From HGM04593 sp045657945 (GTDB taxonomy: Bacteria > Bacteroidota > Bacteroidia > Bacteroidales > Bacteroidaceae): a stretch of DNA of 64,000 nucleotides. A program made the position numbers and the translations under genes. Shown in pieces: positions 18,280-26,096 of this stretch; the first letter of the stretch is position 1; the number at the start of each line of letters is the position of its first letter. The stretch covers positions 108,781 through 172,780 of the forward strand of contig JAZOUB010000001.1 of assembly GCA_045657945.1 (NCBI GenBank), given 5' to 3'. A model generated the notes under the pieces. That model ran no database searches. It was not told the origin of the DNA and saw nothing but the letters and a program-made list of their open reading frames with translations.

Positions 18280-18714
18280 ATGGAGCAACTGGAGATTTTT
18301 GAGGTCACCGAGGCCTGTGTCTGTTATGTGGAGCCTATGAACCGCCTGCTTGCGCAGCTGTCGTCATCAGGTATAAGCATTACGCTTGACCAACTACAGG
18401 AATTGGTCGCCAACAAGGCATCACATCTTTTCCTTGCACGGTATAATGGCGCGATTGTGGCAATGCTTACACTTGGCGAATATCTCGCCCCCACAGGCCG
18501 CAAGATGTGGATCGAGGATGTGGTGGTGGATGCCTCGGTTCGTGGTCACTCCTTTGGCCGTGCAATGGTAGAGCATGCAATAGAATATGCCAAAGGCTTG
18601 GGCACCGGAACATTGATGCTCACCTCGCGACCGTCGCGTGTGGCAGCCAATGCGTTGTATCGTTCGTGCGAGTTTGAGCAGAAGGAGACTAATGTGTATG
18701 TGAAGCATATTTGA
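18280..18714 (+). CDS. GNAT-family N-acetyltransferase
   Basis: A 144-aa cytoplasmic acetyltransferase. The acetyl-CoA fold is seen in IVAMLTLGEYL (strand beta4), WIEDVVVDASVRGHSFGRAMVEHAIEYA (the V-x-x-x-x-RGxGxG pyrophosphate loop, here RGHSFG), and SRPSRVAANALYRSCEF near the end (AxxLYxxxGF motif with Cys in place of Gly). The acceptor is unknown. It follows the GHL10 gene by 4 nt. Its stop codon (18712-18714) lies inside a 56-bp perfect palindrome that ends the transcript. Confidence 0.88.
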   Translation: MEQLEIFEVTEACVCYVEPMNRLLAQLSSSGISITLDQLQELVANKASHLFLARYNGAIVAMLTLGEYLAPTGRKMWIEDVVVDASVRGHSFGRAMVEHAIEYAKGLGTGTLMLTSRPSRVAANALYRSCEFEQKETNVYVKHI

Positions 18715-18760
18715 AAAAGGAGCAAGATGCCGCGGCATCTTGCTCCTTTTTCAAATATGC
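18705..18760. terminator. 56-bp perfect palindrome, bidirectional terminator
   Basis: The left 28 bases (GCATATTTGAAAAAGGAGC, then AAGATGCCG) are the exact reverse complement of the right 28, with CCGCGG at the centre. It contains the GNAT stop codon and ends 4 nt before the sigma-like gene's stop. Flanking A5 and T5 tracts let it terminate both ways. Confidence 0.8.
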
Positions 18761-18763
18761 TGT

Positions 18764-19414
18764 TCAACAAATCCCTTTCTCTGTCTTTTTCAGGTTGTTG
18801 AAAAGTGCCAGTTGAGCACGGTGCTTTGCCATGGCGATAGTGCATTGTACTCTCTTGGGGTCTGTCTCATTCAAAGCGCTTTTGCTTTTTATGTATTCCC
18901 AGATCTGTGGTGCTGCTTCCATAATGCTATGGCCGTCAATGACAAGTAGTTGCAGTATTGTCCGGTCGCGCTCATTGAGCATGTTGAAGGCTTTCCATAT
19001 TTGTGGGTTGCTGTAATGCCTCTCTTCTTCGTTGCTTATCTGGGCAAATTGTTCGTATGTCTCTTGTGATGATATTGATACAAAAAGTTTACAGGACTGT
19101 TTTTCCTTTAGTTGTTTCCTGACAAAGTGATTGGTTGTACAATAAGCCAGGTAGGTCGATAGCGATGCTCCATTCCTGTTTTTCCATTTGCGTAACACGT
19201 CCCAGTCGTTGTTTGATATAAATTCATAGAATTCTCCCCACAACTCTTTTTCACTCTTGTTGTTGCAAATGTTCGCAGAGATGTGTCTTAGAATCTTACG
19301 GCATATTTTTGTGAGAAAAAAGTGGAACAACTTCTCATCAGCAGGTATAGCTGTCAGTCTTTCGACGAGCTCCTGATCGCTCAGAAGAGCGTAAATTTTG
19401 ATATTATTTGCCAT
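18764..19414 (-). CDS. Putative sigma-70/ECF-like RNA polymerase sigma factor
   Basis: About 216 aa. The N-terminal half (FHFFLTKICRKILRHI, ELWGEFYEFI, then WKNRNGASLSTYLAYCTTNHFVRK) is reminiscent of sigma region 2. The C-terminal half (FNMLNERDRTILQLLVIDG, then WEYIKSKSALNETDPKRVQ, then AMAKHRAQLALF) resembles a region 4 helix-turn-helix with a longer than usual insertion. Such diverged, small sigma factors are common in Bacteroidetes and direct RNA polymerase to special gene sets. I use the ATG read from 19414 (MANNIKIYALL); a start at 19441 is also possible. No anti-sigma gene is recognised; the unknown 127-aa gene lies 113 nt upstream on the same strand. The assignment rests on overall pattern, so moderate confidence. 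Confidence 0.6.
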   Translation of the reverse strand: MANNIKIYALLSDQELVERLTAIPADEKLFHFFLTKICRKILRHISANICNNKSEKELWGEFYEFISNNDWDVLRKWKNRNGASLSTYLAYCTTNHFVRKQLKEKQSCKLFVSISSQETYEQFAQISNEEERHYSNPQIWKAFNMLNERDRTILQLLVIDGHSIMEAAPQIWEYIKSKSALNETDPKRVQCTIAMAKHRAQLALFNNLKKTEKGIC

Positions 19415-19527
19415 GTTGCTGTATTTATGACGCACCAACATTGTGCGTGACTAACTGCGAATATAGTATAAAACAGAGCGAAAAGGAAGTAAAATGCCAC
19501 ATTTCTTTCTAAGACGCAGAAAATATT

Positions 19528-19911
19528 CTAACGATTTGTGTAAAAGTCAAAAGCATCATAAACATCCTCTTTGCTGCATCTGTGTGTTTCGGGTTGTGCA
19601 TTTTTGTTGAGTAGGATGACTTCAGACAGTTGTTCTTCTTGCATACGGGCGAAAATGGTGTCATACATTTCACAGTTGAATGAAAAACGGCTGTAGTTCT
19701 CTTGTATATAATGTACGAATGTGTGCAACCTTGATGTGGAAAATTGGGCAATAATTGCCGAAAGGAAAAGTGAACATGTGTATGCAGCAATGGTCACCTC
19801 GCTTTTTCCGCTGTTATATAATGAAGAGAATGCTGTGAAGAACGGCTCTCCGAATCCATCGGGCGGTGGCGCTCCTGTTATCCTTTCAAATTCTCTTGCA
19901 AAGCTGTTCAT
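19528..19911 (-). CDS. Unrecognised 127-aa protein upstream of the sigma-like gene
   Basis: I do not recognise this protein. It begins MNSFAREFERITGAPPP and has a moderately hydrophobic helix near residues 41-57 (IAAYTCSLFLSAIIAQF). It then looks largely alpha-helical and polar (HTFVHYIQENYSRF, FARMQEEQLSEVILL, KEDVYDAFDFYTNR). It has no signal peptide, lipobox or obvious catalytic motif. Same strand as the sigma-like gene and just upstream of it, so a shared transcript and a regulatory partnership are possible but unproven. Reading frame and base composition look like a real gene. Confidence 0.55.
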   Translation of the reverse strand: MNSFAREFERITGAPPPDGFGEPFFTAFSSLYNSGKSEVTIAAYTCSLFLSAIIAQFSTSRLHTFVHYIQENYSRFSFNCEMYDTIFARMQEEQLSEVILLNKNAQPETHRCSKEDVYDAFDFYTNR

Positions 19912-19989
19912 ATCCGCTGGTCTCTTCTATTGCTGCAAATATAGTGCATGATAAACAAAAGTAGATGTTCATGTTCTCTTTATTTTTCT

Positions 19990-19997
19990 TAATTTTG
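19990..19997 (+). promoter_or_regulatory. Candidate -7 box for the outer-membrane barrel gene (TAATTTTG)
   Basis: TAnnTTTG match about 70 nt before the ATG at 20067, in an AT-rich leader; no convincing -33 box. Confidence 0.4.
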
Positions 19998-20066
19998 TAC
20001 CTTGTTTAAACTTTTTGTATAAAAAGCAGTCAAAAGTATAATGCAGAATAAAATTGATAAAGATAT

Positions 20067-22997
20067 ATGAGAAAAAGTTTGTTGTTTTTGTTGTTGCTTT
20101 TTTCCACTCTTGCCTTTGCGCAGAAGAAAGAGGGAACATTGTCTGGCGAGATTTACCTGAAGGAGAGCGGTGAACCTTTGGTTGCAGCTTCGGTTCAGAT
20201 GTTCTCTCTGCCCGATTCTGTCTTCAAGACAGGTGTGGCAAGTGACCTTGACGGCAAGGTCAATCTGAAGGTACAGGCCGGTAAATACTTTGTGCGCATA
20301 TCATATGTCGGCTGCAAGACTGTTGAGAAGGATGTGACAATAGAGAAAGGCAAGGTTTGTGAACTTGGCAGGATTGAGATGCTACAGCAGGGAAAGATGC
20401 TCGACGATGTTGTCATAAGCGAGGAGGTTCCGCCTGTTGTCGCTTCCGAGGATACTCTGGTGTTCAACACAGCGGCATTCCGTGTTGCCGAGGGCTCCAT
20501 GCTCGAGGAACTCATAAAGAAATATCCGGGTGTTGACATTGCCGAGGATGGAACAATCAAGATAAACGGCAAGACGGTGAACCGTATCCTCATGAAGGGT
20601 AAGGATTTCTTTGGCACAGACAAGGATATTGCATTGAAGAATATATCTGTCGATGCCGTCGATAAGGTTAAGTTCTATGATAAGAAGAGTGACTTTACCC
20701 GTATGACAGGAATTGATGATGGTGAGGAAGAGACCGTGCTCGACCTGCAGATGAAAAAGGGTGTTGCCGATGGTTTCTTCTCGAATACCGATGCCGGTGG
20801 CGGTGCCGATTTCGATGCCGAGCACCTTCTCTATCGCCTGCGCAACACAACAAGCTACTACAACGACGATGCACAGTACACTCTTGTGCTGTCGGCAAAC
20901 AACGTGGGTGACCAGGGCTTCTCCGATGGCCGTGGTTTCGGCGGTTTCGGCCGCAGTGGAATATCATCACCCAAGCGTGCCGGTTTCAACTTCGCATACG
21001 AGAACGAGAAGATTGAGTTTGGCGGTAACGTGCGTGGCGACCATGTTAGTAACGACGTGAAGAGCTGGACCTCGACCGAGACATTCATGCCACAGATTGA
21101 CCGAAACCAGTTCTCAAACGGCCGCAGCACAAGCTTGAACGGCATAATGAACCTGAACGCAAGTTTCCGTTTCGAGTGGAAACCTGATACAATGACAAAT
21201 ATCATCCTTACTCCAAATGTCAGCTATTCGAACAACGACTTTTGGAACGAGAGCCACACGGCAACGTTCAACGAGAATCCGTTCGAATATGAGACGGATT
21301 ATGCCAAGGAATCGTATGGCGACGTGTCGGATGAATTGAAGAGCATCGCGGTCAATGAAAATGTGTACGAATCGTTGTCTATGGGTGAAAACCGATCTGT
21401 AAGCGCGAGATTGCAGGTAAACCGCAGATTGGAAAAGCCCGGACGTAATATCACATTGCGAGGCAACTACTCTTATTCTGACAGCAAGAGCGAGAGCTTC
21501 TCTTTGAATGACGCGAACTATTATCAGGTATCCGGCATGGCTACACGTCAGCAGCGCTTCTCGACAACACCCGGCAAAAACTGGAACTACAGCCTCAATT
21601 TGAGCTATACCGAGCCATTGTTGAAGAACCTCTTCCTGCAGCTCAGTTACGGCTATAACCAGAGCTACAAGAACAGCGACCGTGCGACATATAACTTTGA
21701 CGAGCTTGCCGATTACATACTTGAGGTAAGCCCCGATTTCACACGTCCGACATTGCCTGCCGACCTGGCTCCATATCTTGACAAGGACCTGAGCCGCTAT
21801 TCGACATACCGCACCCAAAGACACGAGGCCGGCGTGACATTCAGATATGTTACCGAAAAGATGAACCTGAATGCCGGTGTGACATGGTTGCCGCAGCAGA
21901 CCGAACTTGACTATAAATATCAGGGTGTTGATACCCTGTTTACACGCAATGTGCTAAATTATGTGTCGCCTAACATCCGTTTCCGCTACAAGTGGTCGAA
22001 GCAGACAATGCTTAACATCCGTTACCGTGGTTCTACATCGCAGCCATCAATGACCGATTTGATTGATATCACTGATGACTCTAACCCATTGAACATTACA
22101 AAGGGTAATCCAGGGCTGAAGCCTTCGTTCTCTAACAACGTGAATGCGAATTTCAACACCTACAACACCGATGCACAGCGCGGTATCAATGTGTTTGCAG
22201 GCTATTCGAACACAATCAATGCCATTACGCGCAAGGCTACATATAATGAGGAAACCGGTGCCACAACAACACAGCCCGAGAATATCAACGGTAACTGGAA
22301 CGCCAATGCTGGTTTCGTCTTCAACTCGGCAGTGCCGGCGAACACCAAGTTTACCTACAGCACATTCACCGATGGCGGTTACTCCGAGTGGGTGTCATAC
22401 ATAAGTATGCAGGGTGTGCAGGGTAGCGTGAAGAGCATTGCAAAGACTGTGAACGTGAGCGAGCGCCTGACTGCAAACTACCGTGCCGACAACTTCGACA
22501 TTTCACTCAACGGTTTCGTGCGTTACTCACATTCGAAGTCAACAGCGCAGCCTGAGGACAAGATGAACGTGTTCAACTTCTCTTATGGCCCAAGCGTGAA
22601 CTACACATTGCCTTGGTACAACATAAAGATTTCGACCAACCTCTCAATGAGCAGCCGTCGTGGTTACAGCGACCCCAAAGCAAACACCGACGAACTTCTA
22701 TGGAATGCACAAGTTTCGGCAAGTTTCCTTCCAAAGAATGCCCTGACCGTCTCTCTCCAGTTGTTTGACATTCTGCAACAGCAGAGCAACATAAGCCGTG
22801 TTGTTGACGCGCTCTACCGCAGGGATTCAGAGAGTAATGCGATATACAGCTATGGTATGTTGAACCTCTCATATAAGTTCAACAACACCGGTGGAAATGA
22901 CAAGAAGGGTAAGGGAGCCCGTGAATATGGCATGCCTCCGGCAGGAATGACACCTCCGGCGGGAATGATGCCTCCGGGCGGAAGAAGGCCTTTCTGA
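20067..22997 (+). CDS. TonB-dependent-receptor-like outer-membrane beta-barrel protein
   Basis: 976 aa. A signal peptide (MRKSLLFLLLLFSTLAFAQ) precedes a carboxypeptidase-regulatory-like beta-sandwich (about 22-110: LSGEIYLKESGEPLVAASVQ, then SYVGCKTVEKDV). A plug-like region follows (EELIKKYPGVDIAEDGTIKI, DKVKFYDKKSDF), then a long barrel with alternating aromatic strands ending near residue 950. This layout is the OMP_b-brl family of Bacteroidetes, which lacks a SusD partner. Its cargo is unknown. The barrel is followed by an unusual tail rich in Pro, Gly and Met (GMPPAGMTPPAGMMPPGG). Single-gene unit with its own terminator. Confidence 0.88.
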   Translation: MRKSLLFLLLLFSTLAFAQKKEGTLSGEIYLKESGEPLVAASVQMFSLPDSVFKTGVASDLDGKVNLKVQAGKYFVRISYVGCKTVEKDVTIEKGKVCELGRIEMLQQGKMLDDVVISEEVPPVVASEDTLVFNTAAFRVAEGSMLEELIKKYPGVDIAEDGTIKINGKTVNRILMKGKDFFGTDKDIALKNISVDAVDKVKFYDKKSDFTRMTGIDDGEEETVLDLQMKKGVADGFFSNTDAGGGADFDAEHLLYRLRNTTSYYNDDAQYTLVLSANNVGDQGFSDGRGFGGFGRSGISSPKRAGFNFAYENEKIEFGGNVRGDHVSNDVKSWTSTETFMPQIDRNQFSNGRSTSLNGIMNLNASFRFEWKPDTMTNIILTPNVSYSNNDFWNESHTATFNENPFEYETDYAKESYGDVSDELKSIAVNENVYESLSMGENRSVSARLQVNRRLEKPGRNITLRGNYSYSDSKSESFSLNDANYYQVSGMATRQQRFSTTPGKNWNYSLNLSYTEPLLKNLFLQLSYGYNQSYKNSDRATYNFDELADYILEVSPDFTRPTLPADLAPYLDKDLSRYSTYRTQRHEAGVTFRYVTEKMNLNAGVTWLPQQTELDYKYQGVDTLFTRNVLNYVSPNIRFRYKWSKQTMLNIRYRGSTSQPSMTDLIDITDDSNPLNITKGNPGLKPSFSNNVNANFNTYNTDAQRGINVFAGYSNTINAITRKATYNEETGATTTQPENINGNWNANAGFVFNSAVPANTKFTYSTFTDGGYSEWVSYISMQGVQGSVKSIAKTVNVSERLTANYRADNFDISLNGFVRYSHSKSTAQPEDKMNVFNFSYGPSVNYTLPWYNIKISTNLSMSSRRGYSDPKANTDELLWNAQVSASFLPKNALTVSLQLFDILQQQSNISRVVDALYRRDSESNAIYSYGMLNLSYKFNNTGGNDKKGKGAREYGMPPAGMTPPAGMMPPGGRRPF

Positions 22998-23010
22998 TAG
23001 GGTAAATCTT

Positions 23011-23047
23011 AAAAGAGACAAAAAACAACAGTTTTTGTCTCTTTTTT
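23011..23047 (+). terminator. Terminator of the outer-membrane barrel gene
   Basis: AAAAGAGACAAAAA paired with TTTTTGTCTCTTTT and followed by more T; 14-bp stem just after the stop at 22997. Confidence 0.8.
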
Positions 23048-23086
23048 ATTTCTTTATGTTTATCTTCGCAGAAACATGATTGTAGA

Positions 23087-24514
23087 ATGAGTTGGAATAA
23101 TGCTGCCATAATGGGTTTGCTCTACTGGTTATACTGGATAGTAGTTATATTCATTATGATCAGGATAATGCTTAGGAATCGTGATACCGTAAAGACACTT
23201 GCGTGGATTATGGTATTCGTTTTCATACCCTTTCTCGCTCTGCTTCTCTATTTCTTCTTCGGACGTGATACCCGTAAAAAGAGGTTGGCCGGAAAACGGC
23301 TGTTGTCGCAGATAAAACAACGAAGTACCTTGCAGGTGAATAGTGATGCAAAGGGTTTGATACAGCCTGAATTCCAGTCTCTTGCTACATATTTCGAAAA
23401 CAGTTCATCGGCGGCATTACTTACTGTCGATGAGGCTGAGGTGTTGTGTGATACTTCAATTTTTGCCGACCGCCTTTTTGAGATGGTTTCAACGGCTGAA
23501 GACCATATTCACTTGCAGTTTTATATTTTTGAGAATGACGAGTTCGGTCGCTGTCTGCGTGATGCGCTCATTGCAAAGGCAAGGCAGGGGGTTGAGGTGA
23601 GGTTGATATATGACAGCGTGGGGTGTTGGAAAGTTGGCAATGACTTTTTTGAGAGTATGCGCTGTGCCGGAGTATATGTGGAGTCTTTCCTGAAAGTGAA
23701 ATTCCCACTTCTCTCTAACAGGTTCAATTACCGTAACCACAGGAAGATTGTTGTGGTTGATGGTAAGGTTGGGCTCATTGGCGGATGTAATATTGCAGAC
23801 CGTTATATAAAAGGTGTTAATGGGATGGAGTGGCGTGACACGATGTTGTTGTTGCGTGGTATGGCTGTCAATGGCTTGCAGTCTTCGTTCCTGATAGACT
23901 GGTACTTCGCAAACCGTACCATGCTTAGTGGAAAACGTTATTTCCCGGTAATGGACAGTTGCGGCAACTCGTTTGTCCAGGTTGTGACGTCAAATCCTGT
24001 CGGCGCCGTAAGGGCTATTGCCGGTGGTTATGTAAAGGTCTTGTCGCAAGCAAAGGGATATGTCTATCTGCAGACACCATATTTCATGCCTGATGAACTT
24101 TTCTTGCAGTCGTTAAAGAATGCATCAATGTCGGGCGTGGATGTGAGACTTATGATACCTGAGAAATCGGATAGTACCATTGCTGATTATGCAGCAATGT
24201 CATATCTTGGCAGTCTGTTGGACTCGGGTGTGAAAATCTATCTGTATCGTGGTGGAATGTTGCACAGCAAGACTGTTGTCTGCGATGACTATTTGTCTTC
24301 CATTGGCTCTACTAATCTTGATTTCAGGAGCTTTTTCTATAATTTTGAGGTGAGCGCATTCGTCTATGACAAGAAAGTTGCTCACGAGCTTAGGGAGTGT
24401 TTCCTTTGTGACCAGAGACAGTGCCGCCAGCTTACGGCAAACGAATACCGTCAGCGCTCTTTCTTCAAGCGATGCGCTGAATCGTTTATCAAACTGTTCT
24501 CTCCGCTTTTGTAA
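23087..24514 (+). CDS. cls: Cardiolipin synthase, phospholipase D type
   Basis: Joins two phosphatidylglycerol molecules into cardiolipin at the inner membrane. 475 aa: two N-terminal membrane helices (about 8-27 and 37-58, the second ending FFFGRDTRKKRL) are followed by two PLD catalytic domains. Each has an HKD motif: NHRKIVVVDGKVGLIGG near 217 and LHSKTVVCDDYLSSIGSTN near 392. Length and the paired transmembrane start are those of ClsA-type enzymes. Convergent with the merR gene 19 nt away. No terminator hairpin of note lies between them. Confidence 0.93.
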   Translation: MSWNNAAIMGLLYWLYWIVVIFIMIRIMLRNRDTVKTLAWIMVFVFIPFLALLLYFFFGRDTRKKRLAGKRLLSQIKQRSTLQVNSDAKGLIQPEFQSLATYFENSSSAALLTVDEAEVLCDTSIFADRLFEMVSTAEDHIHLQFYIFENDEFGRCLRDALIAKARQGVEVRLIYDSVGCWKVGNDFFESMRCAGVYVESFLKVKFPLLSNRFNYRNHRKIVVVDGKVGLIGGCNIADRYIKGVNGMEWRDTMLLLRGMAVNGLQSSFLIDWYFANRTMLSGKRYFPVMDSCGNSFVQVVTSNPVGAVRAIAGGYVKVLSQAKGYVYLQTPYFMPDELFLQSLKNASMSGVDVRLMIPEKSDSTIADYAAMSYLGSLLDSGVKIYLYRGGMLHSKTVVCDDYLSSIGSTNLDFRSFFYNFEVSAFVYDKKVAHELRECFLCDQRQCRQLTANEYRQRSFFKRCAESFIKLFSPLL

Positions 24515-24533
24515 TGCCTGTGATACCGGCTGT

Positions 24534-24884
24534 TCAGAGTGAGTCGAGTTCCTGCTTTATTCCCAACAACTCGTTCTTTATCCTTTTCAAACGGTCTATT
24601 ACATCGCTGTTTGTCTCGGCAGTCTCCTTTGCGCCACCGTTCTTCAGCTGTTTCTTTGCACCTGCAAGTGTGAGCTTGCGCTCCTTTACGAGGTGGACAA
24701 TAGTGCGTAGTGTCTTTATATCCTCCTTGGTGTAACGACGCACGCCGTTTGCGCCCTTGTATGGTGATACCTGTGGAAACACACTCTCCCAATAGCGGAG
24801 TGTTGTCTCTGTTACAGAAAGTTCTGTTGCTACCTCCTTTATGGAGTAGTACATCTTCAGGTCTTTGTTTTGGTTAAGTGCCAT
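24534..24884 (-). CDS. MerR-family transcriptional regulator
   Basis: A 116-aa DNA-binding protein. The N-terminal winged helix-turn-helix is seen in MYYSIKEVATELSVTETTLR followed by YWESVFPQVSPYKGANGVRRYTKEDI (about 11-56). A helix with LRTIVHLVKERKLTLAGAKKQL follows, then a polar C-terminal helix suited to dimer formation. The short form without metal-binding cysteines is widespread in Bacteroidetes beside an M23 peptidase and alaS, as here; its ligand and targets are not known. It starts 30 nt after the M23 gene and is likely co-transcribed with it. Confidence 0.88.
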   Translation of the reverse strand: MALNQNKDLKMYYSIKEVATELSVTETTLRYWESVFPQVSPYKGANGVRRYTKEDIKTLRTIVHLVKERKLTLAGAKKQLKNGGAKETAETNSDVIDRLKRIKNELLGIKQELDSL

Positions 24885-24914
24885 ATCCGGGCTGTTTATG
24901 TTCTATTGAATGTG

Positions 24915-25886
24915 TTAGTCGTATATTTTTCCGTGATTTTCGGCCATTTGGAGCATCTGGTCATATCCATCGGCGTCCAAATCGTCAAAGTAGTAGTTTA
25001 TCGGGTTTACATGGTTGCCCTTGTAAATAACTTCGTAGTGCAGGTGGGGACCGGTGCTCTTTCCCGAATTCCCGCTGAGTGCAATCTGTTCTCCGCGCAC
25101 GACCTTTTGCCCCTTCTTTACAAGGAACTTCTTGTCGAGTAGGTGTGCGTAGAGGGTCTTGTATCCATATCCGTGGTCGATGACAACGGTGTATCCGTAT
25201 CCCGACATCCATTTGGCGTTCTCGACAACTCCGTCGGCAGTGGCATATACAGGCGTCTTCTTGTCACAGGAGAAGTCCATGCCCTTGTGGAATGTGCGCA
25301 CATTATAAACTGGGTCAATTCTGTAGCCGTATCCCGATGCCGTGCGTTTGAGGTCTTCGTTCTTGATGGGTTGTATCTGGGGGATGTGGCTCAGTCTTGT
25401 CTTGGAATCCTTGTCGAGCGCTACGATCTCATCAAATGACTTTATCTGCATGTATAACTGCTTCTCGAGCAGGTCAATCTTCTGTGTGGTCTCGACAAGC
25501 AGCTCGGAGTTCTCCATTTTCAACAGTTCGTCATATCTGTTTGTGCCTCCATAACCGGCATTGCGTACATCGGACGAGATTGGTTCTGCCTCAAGCATTA
25601 CCCTGTACAGGTTGTCGTCGCGCTGCTGTATGTCCTGCAGGACCAGCATGGCGTCATCAATGCGCTTTGACAGAATCTTGTATTGTGCAAGAATCTGGGA
25701 ATCGTTTTCGAGTTTTTCTACAGACGGCTTGTCTATAAAAAAGTGGAATGCAAGAAATGAACCGCCGCCGAATATGATGAAAAGTATAGCGCTACGCAGG
25801 TTGGTCAGAAACTTTTGTGCGAAGTTCGGATAGACGCGGTCGTATGTTCTTGTGTCGGGATTGAATATGTAGTATTTCTTTCGCAT
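24915..25886 (-). CDS. M23-family (LytM-type) peptidoglycan endopeptidase, membrane-anchored
   Basis: 323 aa from the ATG read at 25886 (MRKKYYIFNPDTRTYDRVYP); the reading to 25955 adds an unlikely basic leader. One membrane helix lies near 28-48 (AILFIIFGGGSFLAFHFF), followed by a coiled-coil-like region to about 150. The zinc peptidase domain comes last, with ligands H and D in FHKGMDFSC and the HLHYEV motif near 285, plus VVIDHGYGYKTLYAHL. Such proteins cut or regulate cutting of peptidoglycan cross-links in the periplasm. All catalytic residues are present, so it should be active. Divergent from alaS and upstream of merR. Confidence 0.92.
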   Translation of the reverse strand: MRKKYYIFNPDTRTYDRVYPNFAQKFLTNLRSAILFIIFGGGSFLAFHFFIDKPSVEKLENDSQILAQYKILSKRIDDAMLVLQDIQQRDDNLYRVMLEAEPISSDVRNAGYGGTNRYDELLKMENSELLVETTQKIDLLEKQLYMQIKSFDEIVALDKDSKTRLSHIPQIQPIKNEDLKRTASGYGYRIDPVYNVRTFHKGMDFSCDKKTPVYATADGVVENAKWMSGYGYTVVIDHGYGYKTLYAHLLDKKFLVKKGQKVVRGEQIALSGNSGKSTGPHLHYEVIYKGNHVNPINYYFDDLDADGYDQMLQMAENHGKIYD

Positions 25887-26028
25887 TGAATTCCTTTGAT
25901 ATGACAAAAATAGTAAATGCTCTCTTTTTTTCCAAATAATATTTGTCCAAAGCATGCTTTGGCTGCAAAGAATGGTGTGAGGTGTTAATAATATTGGCTT
26001 TGACAGCTGATAATTCCCTAAAATGTTG

Positions 26029-26036
26029 TAAATTTG
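26029..26036 (+). promoter_or_regulatory. Candidate -7 box for alaS (TAAATTTG)
   Basis: TAnnTTTG match 60 nt before the alaS ATG. A TTTG at 25999-26002 is 26 nt upstream, longer than the usual spacing. Confidence 0.4.
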
Positions 26037-26096
26037 CGAAACTTTGCGCGTGTGCGCGAGACTTTTGAAATACGGATAAATTAAACAAACAGTAAT

